Shown: positions 9,176 to 18,868 of the stretch, one piece after another
How positions within the stretch are numbered: the first letter of the stretch is position 1
Layout: every line of letters begins with the position of its first letter
Assembly (NCBI RefSeq): GCF_003606385.1
Contig: NZ_CP032514.1
Location: 1,240,001-1,304,000, forward strand
Direction: 5' to 3'
DNA: 64,000 nt
Origin: Actinomyces lilanjuaniae
Lineage (GTDB): Bacteria; Actinomycetota; Actinomycetes; Actinomycetales; Actinomycetaceae
Notes under the pieces: model-generated
Databases searched by the model: none
What the model was told of the DNA's origin: nothing
Seen by the model: only the letters and a program-made list of their open reading frames with translations
Program-made: the position numbers and the translations under genes

Positions 9176-9254
9176 CGCAGGTGTGTGTCACTACAGGCGG
9201 GGTGGCTTCGTCATGGCAGCTGGTCCAGCAGGGCGAGAGGGAGGGATTGAGATC

Positions 9255-9536
9255 CTAGGTGGGCACAGGGTCGAGGACCCAGATCCGGGTGAGCAGGTTA
9301 CGGTTGGTTTGGGTGGTGGTGCTCCGGGCTGGTTGTCTGAGTCTCCCGCAGTGGCTGCACCAAGGATCGCCGAGTAGGAGGCGGTCGTGGACGTCGCCGC
9401 AGCCTAGGAGCGTAGCCAGGCCCAGAGATCCGGGTCTGCGGATCGAGCCACCCTGCTCAAGGATGTCACGGTCAGTGACGTGCTCGATGTAGGAGTCGAG
9501 CTGGACGGCTCTCGCCCGGGCCGTCAGCGCGCTCAC
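9255..9536 (-). CDS. Hypothetical protein coupled to the exporter permease
   Basis: A 93-residue ORF I do not recognise. Its GTG start overlaps the stop of the upstream permease by four bases (GTGA on the minus strand), as in other coupled genes of this window, which argues that it may be real. It contains a CSHC motif (WCSHCGRL) in the middle and no membrane segment. It could also be the remnant of a longer gene. No function is proposed. Confidence 0.35.
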   Translation of the reverse strand: MSALTARARAVQLDSYIEHVTDRDILEQGGSIRRPGSLGLATLLGCGDVHDRLLLGDPWCSHCGRLRQPARSTTTQTNRNLLTRIWVLDPVPT

Positions 9537-11161
9537 CGGGACAGGTCGCGGTGCTGGTAGGCGACCAGGCCCAGGAACGTGCCGACCAGGCCGACTGCGG
9601 CCTGCACTGCTAGCGGCATCCAGTCGGGGTCGCTGACGACGTCAAGGTGGTGCCCCACCACGCTCAGTTCCTGAGCCCACCGGGGCAGCTCCACCAGGCC
9701 GCCGAGCAGCCGTGCGAAGGCGCTCCAGGCAATCACTGCCCACACGATCCCGAAGCGCCGCGGCGCCACGCCGATCACTGCCAGGGTGATGCCAATCGCC
9801 GCCAGCACTCCGGGCAGCTGGCTGACGGTGAACACGAAGGCCCGCTCCACAGCATGGTCCGCGGTTACCTGCGTGGCCGTGGCAGTGGCCAGCACCGTCC
9901 CGCACAGCACCAGCAGGACGGCCGCTACCACCACCGCCGAGGCGGCCTGGGTCAGGAACAGGCGCCAGCGCGGCATCCCGACGGCGACCTCAGCATCCAC
10001 CAGCCCGGCGGTCTCATCGGTGGCCAGCCGGCCCGCCTGCCCAGTCGCCGCCACCGCGATCAGCAGTACCAGCAGCACGGTCATCAACGACATGAACTGC
10101 GCCATCACGCCGACATCGGCCTGCACCAGCACGTCCACATAGGCGGCGATGCGGTCATCCCGCATCATCTCCAGGATACTCTCGGTCGTAGAACCGAATA
10201 GCGCTGAGAAGCAGGCCACTGCTGCCGTCCATATCAGGGTTGTGCGTGTGGACAGGCGCGTGAGTAGGTCGGCGTAGCCGTGGATCCGCCAGCGGCGTCG
10301 GCTGGTGGCTCGGTCGGGGAGGTAGCCACCCGCATACTCCCGGTGGGCGTACAGCGCCCCGGCGGTCGCCACCAGCACCCCGCATATCGCGGTGCACGCC
10401 GCCAGTGGGACGGGGTCGTCGTCGGTGTAGGGGGCGACCAGGTCGCGCCAGCCTAGCGGTGTGGTCCACCGCAGCCAGGCGGCACCGGATTCATCGGCCA
10501 GCACCCGCACCACGAAGGCAGCTCCAACGCATGCCAGTGCCAGAGGGCGGGCGCCGGCAACGCTGCGTGCCAACTGGCAGACCACGGCGGCCAGCCCCGC
10601 GAAGCCCCAGCCGACGATCGCGGTCACTCCTGCCAGCGCCCAGGCGCCCGGCGCGGTCAGTGCCTCAATCCCGTGTGCCTCGGCCATGAGCGTGCTGCCC
10701 ACGAAGGCGGCCAGGACGCCGACCGCCGCCCAGGTCACCAGTACCGGGGCCAGGAAGGGCACCCACCTCCCGGCGCCCGCGCTGCGCAACAGCTCGGTCA
10801 GGCCCTCGTCCTCGTCCGCGCGCATCAGGCGGCAGGTCAGCAGCACCGCCATGAGCGCCGTGCACACGAGCAGGTAGGTGGCGCCCTCCCACTCCACCAG
10901 CTGGCCTATCGTGCCTGGTTCGGGGAGCTCTCCGTACAGCAGGCGGGTGCCGGGGGAGGCGCGCAGCGCCTCAACCACCGCATTGCCGCCCGCACCACCG
11001 GCGCTGTCGGCGTCGGAGAAGTAGGCGTCCTGATACGTCGGTGCGAAGGAAGCCATACCCAGCCACAGGGGAAGGATCCAGGCCAGCACCTGCACGCGCA
11101 GCCTCCGGGCGGTCAGCCGCAGCGCGTGGCCCATACCACGCAGGTCATCGTGGTGGATCAT
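9533..11161 (-). CDS. ABC-2-type exporter permease
   Basis: Large membrane subunit of an ABC exporter, 542 residues with about twelve hydrophobic segments in two halves. It resembles the actinobacterial permeases annotated as polyketide-antibiotic or multidrug exporters. The frame is open far upstream, but the start MIHHDDLRGMGHALRLTARRL at 11161 overlaps the stop of the ATPase gene by four bases (ATGA), which fixes it. With the ATPase and MerR genes it forms a drug-responsive efflux operon (inference). Confidence 0.8.
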   Translation of the reverse strand: MIHHDDLRGMGHALRLTARRLRVQVLAWILPLWLGMASFAPTYQDAYFSDADSAGGAGGNAVVEALRASPGTRLLYGELPEPGTIGQLVEWEGATYLLVCTALMAVLLTCRLMRADEDEGLTELLRSAGAGRWVPFLAPVLVTWAAVGVLAAFVGSTLMAEAHGIEALTAPGAWALAGVTAIVGWGFAGLAAVVCQLARSVAGARPLALACVGAAFVVRVLADESGAAWLRWTTPLGWRDLVAPYTDDDPVPLAACTAICGVLVATAGALYAHREYAGGYLPDRATSRRRWRIHGYADLLTRLSTRTTLIWTAAVACFSALFGSTTESILEMMRDDRIAAYVDVLVQADVGVMAQFMSLMTVLLVLLIAVAATGQAGRLATDETAGLVDAEVAVGMPRWRLFLTQAASAVVVAAVLLVLCGTVLATATATQVTADHAVERAFVFTVSQLPGVLAAIGITLAVIGVAPRRFGIVWAVIAWSAFARLLGGLVELPRWAQELSVVGHHLDVVSDPDWMPLAVQAAVGLVGTFLGLVAYQHRDLSR

Positions 11162-12105
11162 CCGCGTACCTCCTCGTAGTGACGCAGGAACAGGTCCTCC
11201 AGGCTCGCTGGCCGACAGCTCACGTCGGTGGCTCCCTGCGCGGCGACGGCCGCCAGCACCTGGGGGACACGGGCGGGAGTCACCTGCACGCTCAGGCGGC
11301 CGTCCTCTACCGACACATCGCCTTCCAGCTGCGGCAGCGATGCCGCGATGCCGCGCAGCTGATCCGTGTTGCCGCCGACCTCGATCCGGGTACGGGCCAG
11401 CTGCTGCAGCCGGGTCAAGTCGCCTTGCTCCACCACACGCCCGTCCTTGATGATCGTTACGGCGCTGCACAGGCGCTGTACCTCGGCGAGGATATGGCTG
11501 GACAACAGCACGGTGCGCCCCTGGGCCGCGGCGCGGGTCACCTCATCCATGAATACCTGTTCCATCAGCGGGTCCAGGCCACTGGTCGGCTCGTCGAGAA
11601 TCAGCAGGCTGGTGGGTGCGGCCAGTGCCGCAACCAGTGCCACCTTCTGCCGGTTGCCCTTGGAGTAGGTGCGTACCTTCTTGCTCGGGTCCAGGGCGAA
11701 GCGCTCGATCAGCTCCTTCTCCCGGGCACGGTCTCGCCTACCGCGCAGACCTGCCAGGGCGTCGAGCGCCTGCCCGCCGGTCAGGCTCGGCCACAGGGCC
11801 ACGTCCCCGGCCACGTAGGAGATCTCTCGGTTGATCTCAGGGGCTGCCCGTCGTGGGTCGGCGCCATGTACCCGCACCGTGCCGCCGTCGGGGTGGTACA
11901 GGCCCAGCAGAGTACGGATCGTGGTGGACTTGCCTGCTCCGTTCGGGCCGAGGAAGCCGTGCACCTGGCCGACGGCGACCTTCAGGTCCAGCCCGTCCAG
12001 GGCGGTGAAGCGCCCAAAGCGCTTGACCAGGCCCTGGACACGAATCGGGGTGCCGGATGGATTCGTGGCGCCGACGGCGCGGCCCCTGTCTTTGCGTGCT
12101 GTCAC
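11158..12105 (-). CDS. ABC exporter ATP-binding protein
   Basis: ATPase of the exporter, 315 residues. Walker A is GPNGAGKST (FLGPNGAGKSTTIRTLLGLYHPDGG). The signature is the YSKGNRQKVALVAAL variant usual in ABC-2/CcmA-type drug exporters. Walker B is LLILDEPTSGLDP and the H-loop is LLSSHILAEVQRL. The C-terminal 90 residues form the accessory domain typical of DrrA-like proteins. It lies 68 bases after the MerR gene and is coupled to the permease. Confidence 0.9.
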   Translation of the reverse strand: MTARKDRGRAVGATNPSGTPIRVQGLVKRFGRFTALDGLDLKVAVGQVHGFLGPNGAGKSTTIRTLLGLYHPDGGTVRVHGADPRRAAPEINREISYVAGDVALWPSLTGGQALDALAGLRGRRDRAREKELIERFALDPSKKVRTYSKGNRQKVALVAALAAPTSLLILDEPTSGLDPLMEQVFMDEVTRAAAQGRTVLLSSHILAEVQRLCSAVTIIKDGRVVEQGDLTRLQQLARTRIEVGGNTDQLRGIAASLPQLEGDVSVEDGRLSVQVTPARVPQVLAAVAAQGATDVSCRPASLEDLFLRHYEEVRG

Positions 12106-12173
12106 CAGTGGTGTCCTTTCATGGGAGTGCGAGTGGTGGGATCGGGATCAGGGACGGTCCGGAGGGGGACCGC

Positions 12174-13022
12174 TTATAACGCGGGCTCGTCACCGGCCAG
12201 GCGTTTAAGGACGACGGCAAACTCCGGGTCCGTCATGAGCAGCTTGAGGAATCGGTTGAGGTACAGGTGCTGCGCCGGTCCGGTGTAGGCGTCGGTGATC
12301 ATCTGGGTCAGCCGCCAGGTGGTGCGCCCCGGCGCCCCGGCCGGAAAGCCCGCGAACGCGGCCAGCGCCGCACGTCGGTGCCGGAGGGTGTACTCCCAGG
12401 TCTCCTCGGCCAACTGGATGGCCGAGGTGCGGGCGACGTCCCCATGCAGCTGCTCCAGGCGGGCGATCTCCGTGTAGATGCGCACCCCTGCTTCCCAGTC
12501 CGTGGAGTCCAGCTCGGCCAGGAAGGCGTTGATGCTGTCGGGGACAAGGTCCAGGGCAGCCAGGGCCGTCACTACCTGCCGCTCGGCCCGCAGTCCGCGG
12601 GCGTTCAGGCCCGCCTCGTCAAGACGTGCCTGGACGGCGTCGTAGAAGCGCACCAGCAGCTGGGGGATGGGCTCGAGCCCCTCCCCGTCCTCGACCCGGG
12701 CTATCAGCTCCTCGATGCGGGCCTCCTGCGCCTGCAGCCCACGGCGGCGTGCCAGGATCTCCTCGCGGGTGGCCCGTAGACTGCCCAGCACCGAGTCGCG
12801 GTCGGTGCCTCCTGGGTCCTGAGCGAGTACCTCGGCAATCTGCGCCAGGGGCAGCCCGCCCTCGGCCAGCCAGCGTATCCGCATGAGCCGGGCCAGGTGC
12901 GCGACGCCGTACTCGCGCTTCCCGTGCACGGTTGGCGGTACCGGCAGCAGCCCGAGCCGGTGGTAGTGGCGCACCGCCCGCGGGGTGGTACCGGCCAGGT
13001 CGGCGATCTCCTTGACGCGCAT
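12174..13022 (-). CDS. MerR-family transcriptional regulator of the exporter operon
   Basis: 282 residues. The N-terminal winged helix-turn-helix is MRVKEIADLAGTTPRAVRHY plus HRLGLLPVPPTVHGKREYGV, followed by AHLARLMRIRWLAEGGLPLAQIAEVL and a coiled coil (RATREEILARRRGLQAQEARIEELIARVED). The C-terminal 150 residues are a large, probably ligand-binding domain. The promoter in front has the long spacer and dyad typical of MerR targets, so the gene probably regulates itself and the two exporter genes behind it. Confidence 0.9.
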   Translation of the reverse strand: MRVKEIADLAGTTPRAVRHYHRLGLLPVPPTVHGKREYGVAHLARLMRIRWLAEGGLPLAQIAEVLAQDPGGTDRDSVLGSLRATREEILARRRGLQAQEARIEELIARVEDGEGLEPIPQLLVRFYDAVQARLDEAGLNARGLRAERQVVTALAALDLVPDSINAFLAELDSTDWEAGVRIYTEIARLEQLHGDVARTSAIQLAEETWEYTLRHRRAALAAFAGFPAGAPGRTTWRLTQMITDAYTGPAQHLYLNRFLKLLMTDPEFAVVLKRLAGDEPAL

Positions 13023-13028
13023 GCATCC

Positions 13029-13059
13029 ATCCCAGCAGGTGACGCCGCGTCACCGTCAA
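13029..13059 (-). promoter_or_regulatory. MerR-type promoter with 19-base spacer and operator dyad
   Basis: On the minus strand a -35 TTGACG (13059-13054) and a -10 TGGGAT (13034-13029) are separated by 19 bases, the over-long spacing that MerR activators correct. A perfect dyad, GGTGACGC-C-GCGTCACC (13038-13054), fills the spacer. The expected transcription start falls at about 13022, the first base of the merR ATG, so the transcript may be leaderless. Confidence 0.7.
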
Positions 13060-13184
13060 GTTCTACGTCACTGCCAGGCCCTGTGCGTGACCGCGTCCAC
13101 GTGACGTGTGGTCATGCTGTGCTGGTGCCGTGCGGGTGGTGCGGGTGCCACGGTCCCGAGACGATTTCGGGCGCTCCTGCGCAA

Positions 13185-13212
13185 CAGACTAGTCTGGCCC
13201 AGACTACTCTGG
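13185..13212. promoter_or_regulatory. Tandem dyads upstream of pheS
   Basis: A perfect palindrome CAGACTAGTCTG (13185-13196) is followed by a near-palindrome CCAGACTACTCTGG (13199-13212). The CAGACT half-site recurs at 15-base spacing. The pair ends 34 bases before the pheS start. This looks like a protein-binding site or promoter element, but no regulator is identified. Confidence 0.35.
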
Positions 13213-13246
13213 ACACTCTGACCCACCTGGTGGAAGGCAACCGCAT

Positions 13247-14335
13247 ATGACTGACGCCCCCGGTGCGCTCTCGCCGACGGACGAGGTCGGCGTCAACGCC
13301 CTCGTCGAGCAGGCCCTGGCCGCCGTCGACGCTGCCGACAGCCTGGCCGGGCTCAAGGAGGCGCGCCTGGCCTACCTCGGCGACGCCTCTGCCCTGGCCC
13401 TGGCCAACCGGGAGATCGGTCGGCTCCCGGACCGTGCCGCCAAGGCCGCCGCCGGCAGGCTGCTCGGCGGTGCTCGCGGCCGCATATCCGCCGCCCTGAC
13501 CGAACGCCAGCAGGTGCTCGAGGCCCAGGCCGAGGCGAACATGCTGGCCACCGAGGCCGTCGACGTCACCGTGCCCACCGCCCGCACCACGCCGGGCGCC
13601 CGTCATCCCCTGGACGTCCTCGTCGACGAGGTCTGCGACCTCTTTGTCGCCATGGGCTGGTCCATTGCCGAGGGGCCGGAGGTCGAGCACGAGTGGTTCG
13701 ACTTTGACGCCCTCAACTTCGACACCGACCATCCCGCCCGCCAGATGCAGGACACCTTCTACGTCCAGGGTGAGTCCGTGGGCGCTGCTCCCGGGCACCC
13801 CTCCAACCTCGTCCTGCGCACCCACACCTCGCCGGTGCAGGCCCGGGTCATGCTGGAGCAGGATCCGCCCATCTACGTGGCGTGCCCGGGCAAGGTGTTC
13901 CGCTCTGACGAGCTGGACCAGACCCATACCCCGGTCTTTCACCAGGTTGAGGGCCTGGCGGTGGACAAGGGTCTGACCATGGCTCACCTCAAGGGCACCC
14001 TCGACCACTTTGCCAGGGCGATGTTCGGTCCTGAGGCCCGTACCCGCCTGCGCCCCTCCTTCTTCCCCTTCACCGAGCCCAGCGCCGAGATGGATCTGTG
14101 GTTCCCGCAGAAGAAGGGCGGAGCTGGCTGGATCGAGTGGGGCGGCTGCGGCATGGTCAACCCCAACGTCCTCACCGCCTGCGGCATCGACCCCGAGGTC
14201 TACACCGGGTTCGCCTTTGGGATGGGCCTGGAGCGCACCCTCATGCTGCGCCACGGTATCGCCGACATGCACGACATTGTCGAGGGCGACATCCGCTTCT
14301 CCCAGCAGTTCGGTACTACCGGAAGGGGACACTGA
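13247..14335 (+). CDS. pheS: Phenylalanyl-tRNA synthetase alpha subunit
   Basis: Class II aminoacyl-tRNA synthetase subunit that, with PheT, charges tRNA-Phe as an alpha2-beta2 complex. At 362 residues it is full length. An N-terminal coiled coil is followed by the catalytic core with [56 protein letters not shown] (motif 2) and [15 protein letters not shown] (motif 3). The gene lies one base before pheT in a two-gene operon. Confidence 0.97.
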   Translation: MTDAPGALSPTDEVGVNALVEQALAAVDAADSLAGLKEARLAYLGDASALALANREIGRLPDRAAKAAAGRLLGGARGRISAALTERQQVLEAQAEANMLATEAVDVTVPTARTTPGARHPLDVLVDEVCDLFVAMGWSIAEGPEVEHEWFDFDALNFDTDHPARQMQDTFYVQGESVGAAPGHPSNLVLRTHTSPVQARVMLEQDPPIYVACPGKVFRSDELDQTHTPVFHQVEGLAVDKGLTMAHLKGTLDHFARAMFGPEARTRLRPSFFPFTEPSAEMDLWFPQKKGGAGWIEWGGCGMVNPNVLTACGIDPEVYTGFAFGMGLERTLMLRHGIADMHDIVEGDIRFSQQFGTTGRGH

Positions 14336-14336
14336 C

Positions 14337-17035
14337 ATGCCCTACGTCCCGATCGAGTGGCTGCGTGACCACGTCGAGGCTCCTGCCAGCCTGACCGCCG
14401 CCCAGCTGGCCGTCGACCTGGTGCGGGTGGGCCTGGAGGAGGAGCAGATTGTCCCCCCGGCGGTCACCGGGCCGCTCGTCGTGGGCAGGGTCCTCACCCG
14501 CGAGGTCTTTACCGCCTCCAACGGCAAGAGCATTGGCTACTGCCGGGTTGACGTGGGCCCGGAGCACAACGACGCACCCGGCACCGGCAAGGAGCCCAGT
14601 GATCTTCCCAGCCGTGGCATCGTGTGCGGTGCCCACAACTTTGACGCCGGGGACCACGTGGTGGTCAGCCTGCCCGGGGCCGTGCTGCCTGGTGACTTCG
14701 CCATCTCCGCACGCAAGACCTACGGCCACGTCTCCGACGGGATGATCTGCTCCGAGCGCGAGCTCGGCCTCGGCGACGATCACTCCGGCATCATCGTGCT
14801 CGAGCGCTGGCTCGCCGCCCACGGTCGAAAGGACGAGTCCGTCCCGGCCCCGGGCGCCGACGCCACCAGGCTGCTCGGTCTGGGGCAGGAGGTCCTGGAG
14901 GTCAACGTGACCCCGGACCGCGGCTACTGCTTCTCCATGCGCGGGATCGCCCGTGAGTACTCCCACGCCACCGGCGCCCGCTTCACTGACCCGGCTGACG
15001 TTACCAGTCCGGACCTCTTCCCCGCAGGTGTGGCCCCCGCAGGCCGGGACGGCTTCCCCGTCCTCCTCGCCAAGGACACTGCTCCCGTTCACGGTCGCCC
15101 CGGCGTGGACCGCTACGTGGCCCGGGTGGTGCGCGGCATCGACCCCGGCGCTGCCTCCCCGCAGTGGATGCAGGACCGCCTGGTGGCCGCTGGCATGCGC
15201 CCGATCAGCCTGGCGGTAGATGTCACTAACTACGTCATGCTCGACCTGGGCCAGCCGCTGCACGCCTTCGACCTGGACAGGCTGTCCGGCCCGATCGTGG
15301 TGCGCCGTGCCAGGCAGGGTGAGGCGCTGACCTTCCTCGACGACGTCACCCGGGTCCTCGACCCCGAGGACCTGGTCATTGCTGACTCCCCGGACGGTGA
15401 GGGCTCCCGCGCCCTGGTGCTGGCCGGCGTCTTTGGTGGCGCAGCGGCGGAGGTCGGCCAGGACACTACCGACGTCCTCATCGAGGCCGCCCACTTCGAC
15501 GCCGTGTCCGTGGCCCGCTCAGCGCGTCGCCACAGGCTGCCTACCGAGTCCTCTCGGCGCAACGAGCGCGGTGTCGACACCGCCCTCGCCCCGGTCGCCG
15601 CCCAGCGCGCCGTCGACCTGCTGGTCCGCTACGGCGGTGGCACTGCCGAACCGGTCGCCACCGACGTCGACCGCACGGCGAACCCTGAGCCGGTCGTCAT
15701 CCGCGCTGACTCTGCCGAGCGCCTGACCGGGGTGGCCTACGGTGCTGCCCGGGTAACTGAGCTGCTGCGCCGCGTGGGCTGCACGGTGGAGCCTGTTGGC
15801 GTCGATGCCGACGGCAGCGAGCTGCTTTCGGTGACTCCGCCTACCTGGCGGCCTGACCTGGTGGGGGCCGCCCACTTCGCCGAGGAGGTCGCCCGGCTCG
15901 ACGGGTACGACAACATCGCCTCCACGCTCCCGGCGGTGTCGGCGGGAACCGGCCTGAGCCCGCGGCAGCGGGCGCGTCGTGACGTGGTACAGGCGCTGGT
16001 CGGAGCGGGCATGACCCAGGTGCTGTCCTACCCGTTCATCGGTGACGTGCACGACCGTCTGGGTATACCTGCGAAGGACCCTCGCCGCCAGTGCGTGCGC
16101 CTGGCCAACCCCCTGTCCGAGGACGCGCCCCGGCTACGCACCTCGGTGCTGGACTCACTGGTCGGTGCGGCCAGCCGCAACGTGTCGAGGGGCTACCAGA
16201 TGTCGCCGTCTTCGAGGTCGGCAGGGTCACGCTGCCAGAGGGGACGGTCCCCGCGCCGATTCCCGGTGCGGCCCAGCGGCCCAGTCCCGAGGAGGTCGCG
16301 GCCCTCCACGCGGGTGTCCCCCTGCAGCCCACGCACGTGGGTGCGGTCATGGTGGGCCAGCGGGAGCACGTTGGCGTACTGGGTGCCGGACGGGCCTGGG
16401 ACTGGGCCGACGCGGTCCAGCTCGTGCGCGTCGTCACCAGCGCCCTGGGCCTTACCGTGGACGTTCGCGCCCCCGAGGAGCCCCCTGCTCCCTGGCACCC
16501 TGGTCGTAGCGCCGAGGTGCGTCTGAGCACCCACCAGGGCCGTGGACCTCTGGCCGGTGCCGACCCTGCTAGTCGTCCCGGCGTCCTCCCCGGCTCTCCC
16601 GGTGCCGTGGTCGCCTACGCCGGGGAGCTCCACCCCCGTGTCGTGCGTGAGCTGGGCCTGCCCGAGCGCGCCTGTGCCGTTGAGATCGACCTGGACGCGC
16701 TCCTGGACGCGGTGCAGGCCTCCGATGTCCTTCAGGTCAGGGCGGTGTCCACCTTCCCGGCTGCCAAGGAGGACATCGCCCTGGTGGTCGAGGAGTCCGT
16801 GAGTGCTCGCGCGGTGGAGGAGGTCGTGCGCCGTGCAGCGGGAGACCTGACGGAGCAGGTCCGTCTCTTTGACGTCTTCCGTGGCCCCCAGCTGGGTCAG
16901 GGAAGGAAGTCCCTGGCCTTCTCCCTGGTGCTGCGTGCTCCGGACCGGACACTGACGGCCCAGGAGACGGCTGCTGTACGCAAGCGTGTCGTCAAGCGCG
17001 CTGCTGCGACGCTAGGGGCCCAGTTGCGCGGGTAG
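14337..17035 (+). CDS. pheT: Phenylalanyl-tRNA synthetase beta subunit (frameshift near 16189-16192)
   Basis: Beta subunit with tRNA-binding, B3/B4 editing and B5 domains and an FDX-ACB domain at the end. The start is ATG 14337 (MPYVPIEWLRDHVEAPASLTAAQLAVDLV). Reading is normal to NVSRG, then the frame is lost. One more G in the run at 16189-16192 joins it to LPDVAVFEVGRVTLPEG and on to the end, AAATLGAQLRG. With that base restored the protein has 899 residues, a normal length. Because the gene is essential, the break is almost certainly a base-calling error. Confidence 0.92.
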
Positions 17036-17120
17036 GCCGGTCCTGTGGCTCTGGACACACCGGGCGGGTACGGGGCCTGGAGGCAGGCGCGGGTCTCCTG
17101 CGTCATGAATACTTGCCGCT

Positions 17121-17609
17121 ATGAGACTCCTGCTGACGTCCTCCTCCCGCCACGGCTCCACTGACGAGGTCGCTGCCGTCATCGCCGAGCGGCTGCAGGG
17201 CGCGGGTATTGACGTTGACACCTGCAAGCCGGAGGAGGTCGAGTCAGTAGACGGTTACGACGCCTTCGTGCTGGGCAGCGCCGTCTACATGACGCAGTGG
17301 ACGCCGGAGGCGGTCGAGTTCACCAGGCGCTTCAGCGACGTCCTGTCGGCCAGCCCGGTGTGGGCCTTCTCCGTGGGCCTGTCGGGTCTGCCCCAGGGCA
17401 AGGTCTCCGACCCCAAGCGTATCGGCCCCGTCCTGCTGGCTATCGAGCCTGAGGACCACATGGTGTTTCCGGGGCGCTTCGACCCCGGTCGGCTGTCGCT
17501 CAGGGAACGGTCGATTGCCCGGCTGGGGGGCGCCTCGGAGGGTGACTTCCGCGACTGGGACCAGGTCCGCCAGTGGGCTGACGCCATCGCCGCCTCACTG
17601 GTCGGCTGA
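17121..17609 (+). CDS. Flavodoxin-domain protein (HemG-like)
   Basis: 162 residues, a single flavodoxin fold. The FMN phosphate loop is SSSRHGSTDEVA at residues 7-18, and the second loop is YDAFVLGSAVYMTQWTPEAV. The pattern fits the Flavodoxin_5 family, which includes menaquinone-linked protoporphyrinogen oxidase HemG. No haem genes are nearby, so the redox partner is unknown. It stands alone between pheT and the arg cluster. Confidence 0.75.
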   Translation: MRLLLTSSSRHGSTDEVAAVIAERLQGAGIDVDTCKPEEVESVDGYDAFVLGSAVYMTQWTPEAVEFTRRFSDVLSASPVWAFSVGLSGLPQGKVSDPKRIGPVLLAIEPEDHMVFPGRFDPGRLSLRERSIARLGGASEGDFRDWDQVRQWADAIAASLVG

Positions 17610-17703
17610 GCCTGACGGGAGTCCTGACGAGGCTGCGGGCCGGGCCGCACGGGCAGGTCTCGTACGGCGGTCGTTGTGACGGATGTAATGCCCGCTGGCA
17701 CGC

Positions 17704-17729
17704 CTTGCAGTTTCGTATCTCTATGCAAG
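17704..17729. promoter_or_regulatory. Dyad upstream of argC (candidate ArgR-type operator)
   Basis: CTTGCA (17704-17709) and TGCAAG (17724-17729) form an inverted repeat separated by 14 bases, within an A/T-richer stretch just upstream of the argC start. The motif CGTAT occurs at 17714-17718 and again at 17734-17738, each followed by a TGCA. ARG boxes are short A/T-rich dyads at this position, and argR is in the same operon. The match to a consensus is only approximate. Confidence 0.35.
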
Positions 17730-17747
17730 ACGTCGTATGGTTCCTGC

Positions 17748-18868
17748 ATGACCTGGACAGCAGCAGTTGCCGGCGCTACCGGCTACGCCGGCGGGGAGGT
17801 TCTGCGCCTCCTGGTGGCTCACCCGCAGATCGAGGTCGGCGCAGTGACGGCGGCGTCCTCGGCCGGAACATGTCTGGGGCAGCACCATCCCCACCTGATG
17901 GGGCTGGCGCAGCGTACGGTGGAACCTACTGACCCCGCCAGGCTCGCTGAGCACGACGTCATTGTCCTGGCCCTGCCCCACGGTGCCTCCGGTGAGGTGA
18001 CCGCCGCTGTCGAGGAGGAGGCGGCCCGCCGTGGTACCTCGCCCCTGGTCATCGACTGCGGTGCGGACCACCGGTTAGTGGACCCCGAGGCGTGGACCGC
18101 CTTCTACGGCTCGCCGCACGCGGGTGCGTGGACCTACGGAATGCCTGAGCTCCTCCACGCGGGTGAGGCCGTCGCCCGGGCGCAGCGCACCCAGATCGCA
18201 GCTACCAGCAGGCTGGCTGTCCCGGGCTGCAACGTGACGGCAGTGACCCTGGCGCTCCAGCCGGGCGTGGCGGCCGGCCTGGTCGACTGCTCCCAGGGCG
18301 CGGCAGCGCTGACAGCGGTCCTCGCCGTGGGCTACTCAGGTGCTGGTAAGGCCCTCAGGCCCCACCTGATGGCGGCGGAGGGCATTGGCGGCGCCCAGCC
18401 CTATGCCGTGGGCGGGACCCACCGCCACATCCCCGAGATCATCCAGAACCTGGCCGTGGCGGGGGCGCAGGCTGGGGACCTCCGCCTGTCCTTCACCCCG
18501 GTGCTGGTCCCCATGAGCCGGGGGATCCTGGCCACTGTGACCGCGCCGGTGACCCGCGAGGTCCGCCAGGCCGCGGACCCGGGGCCGTGCTGCGCCAGGC
18601 CTGGGAGGAGGCCTATGGTGGCCCGGGGGCGGGGGAGAGGCTGGTTCACCTCCTGCCTGTAGGGACATGGCCTACCACTGCATCGGTGTCAGGCAGTGGT
18701 GTAGCCGTTGTCCAGGTCACCTTTGACCCGGTAGCAGGTGCCGCCACCGCGATGTGCGCTATCGACAATCTTGGCAAGGGTACCGCCTCTGCTGCGGTCC
18801 AGTGCCTCAACCGAGCTCTTGGTCTGCCAGAGACTGAGGGTGTGATCACCGAAGGAGCCGCTCCATGA
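17748..18868 (+). CDS. argC: N-acetyl-gamma-glutamyl-phosphate reductase (frameshift near 18581-18584)
   Basis: Third step of arginine synthesis, reducing N-acetylglutamyl phosphate with NADPH. The start [22 protein letters not shown] carries the nucleotide-binding GATGYAGGE. The catalytic Cys is in VPGCNVTAV, and [10 protein letters not shown] is conserved. The frame breaks after VRQAADPG. One more G in the run at 18581-18584 restores [15 protein letters not shown] and the final part [25 protein letters not shown]. The restored protein has 373 residues. The stop overlaps argJ (ATGA). Confidence 0.92.

Noticed and set aside
16197..16526. Continuation of the first pheT frame to 16526
   Set aside because: After 16192 this frame encodes an Arg/Ser/Pro-rich sequence without similarity, while the next frame gives the true PheT C-terminus. 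It is the result of the missing base.
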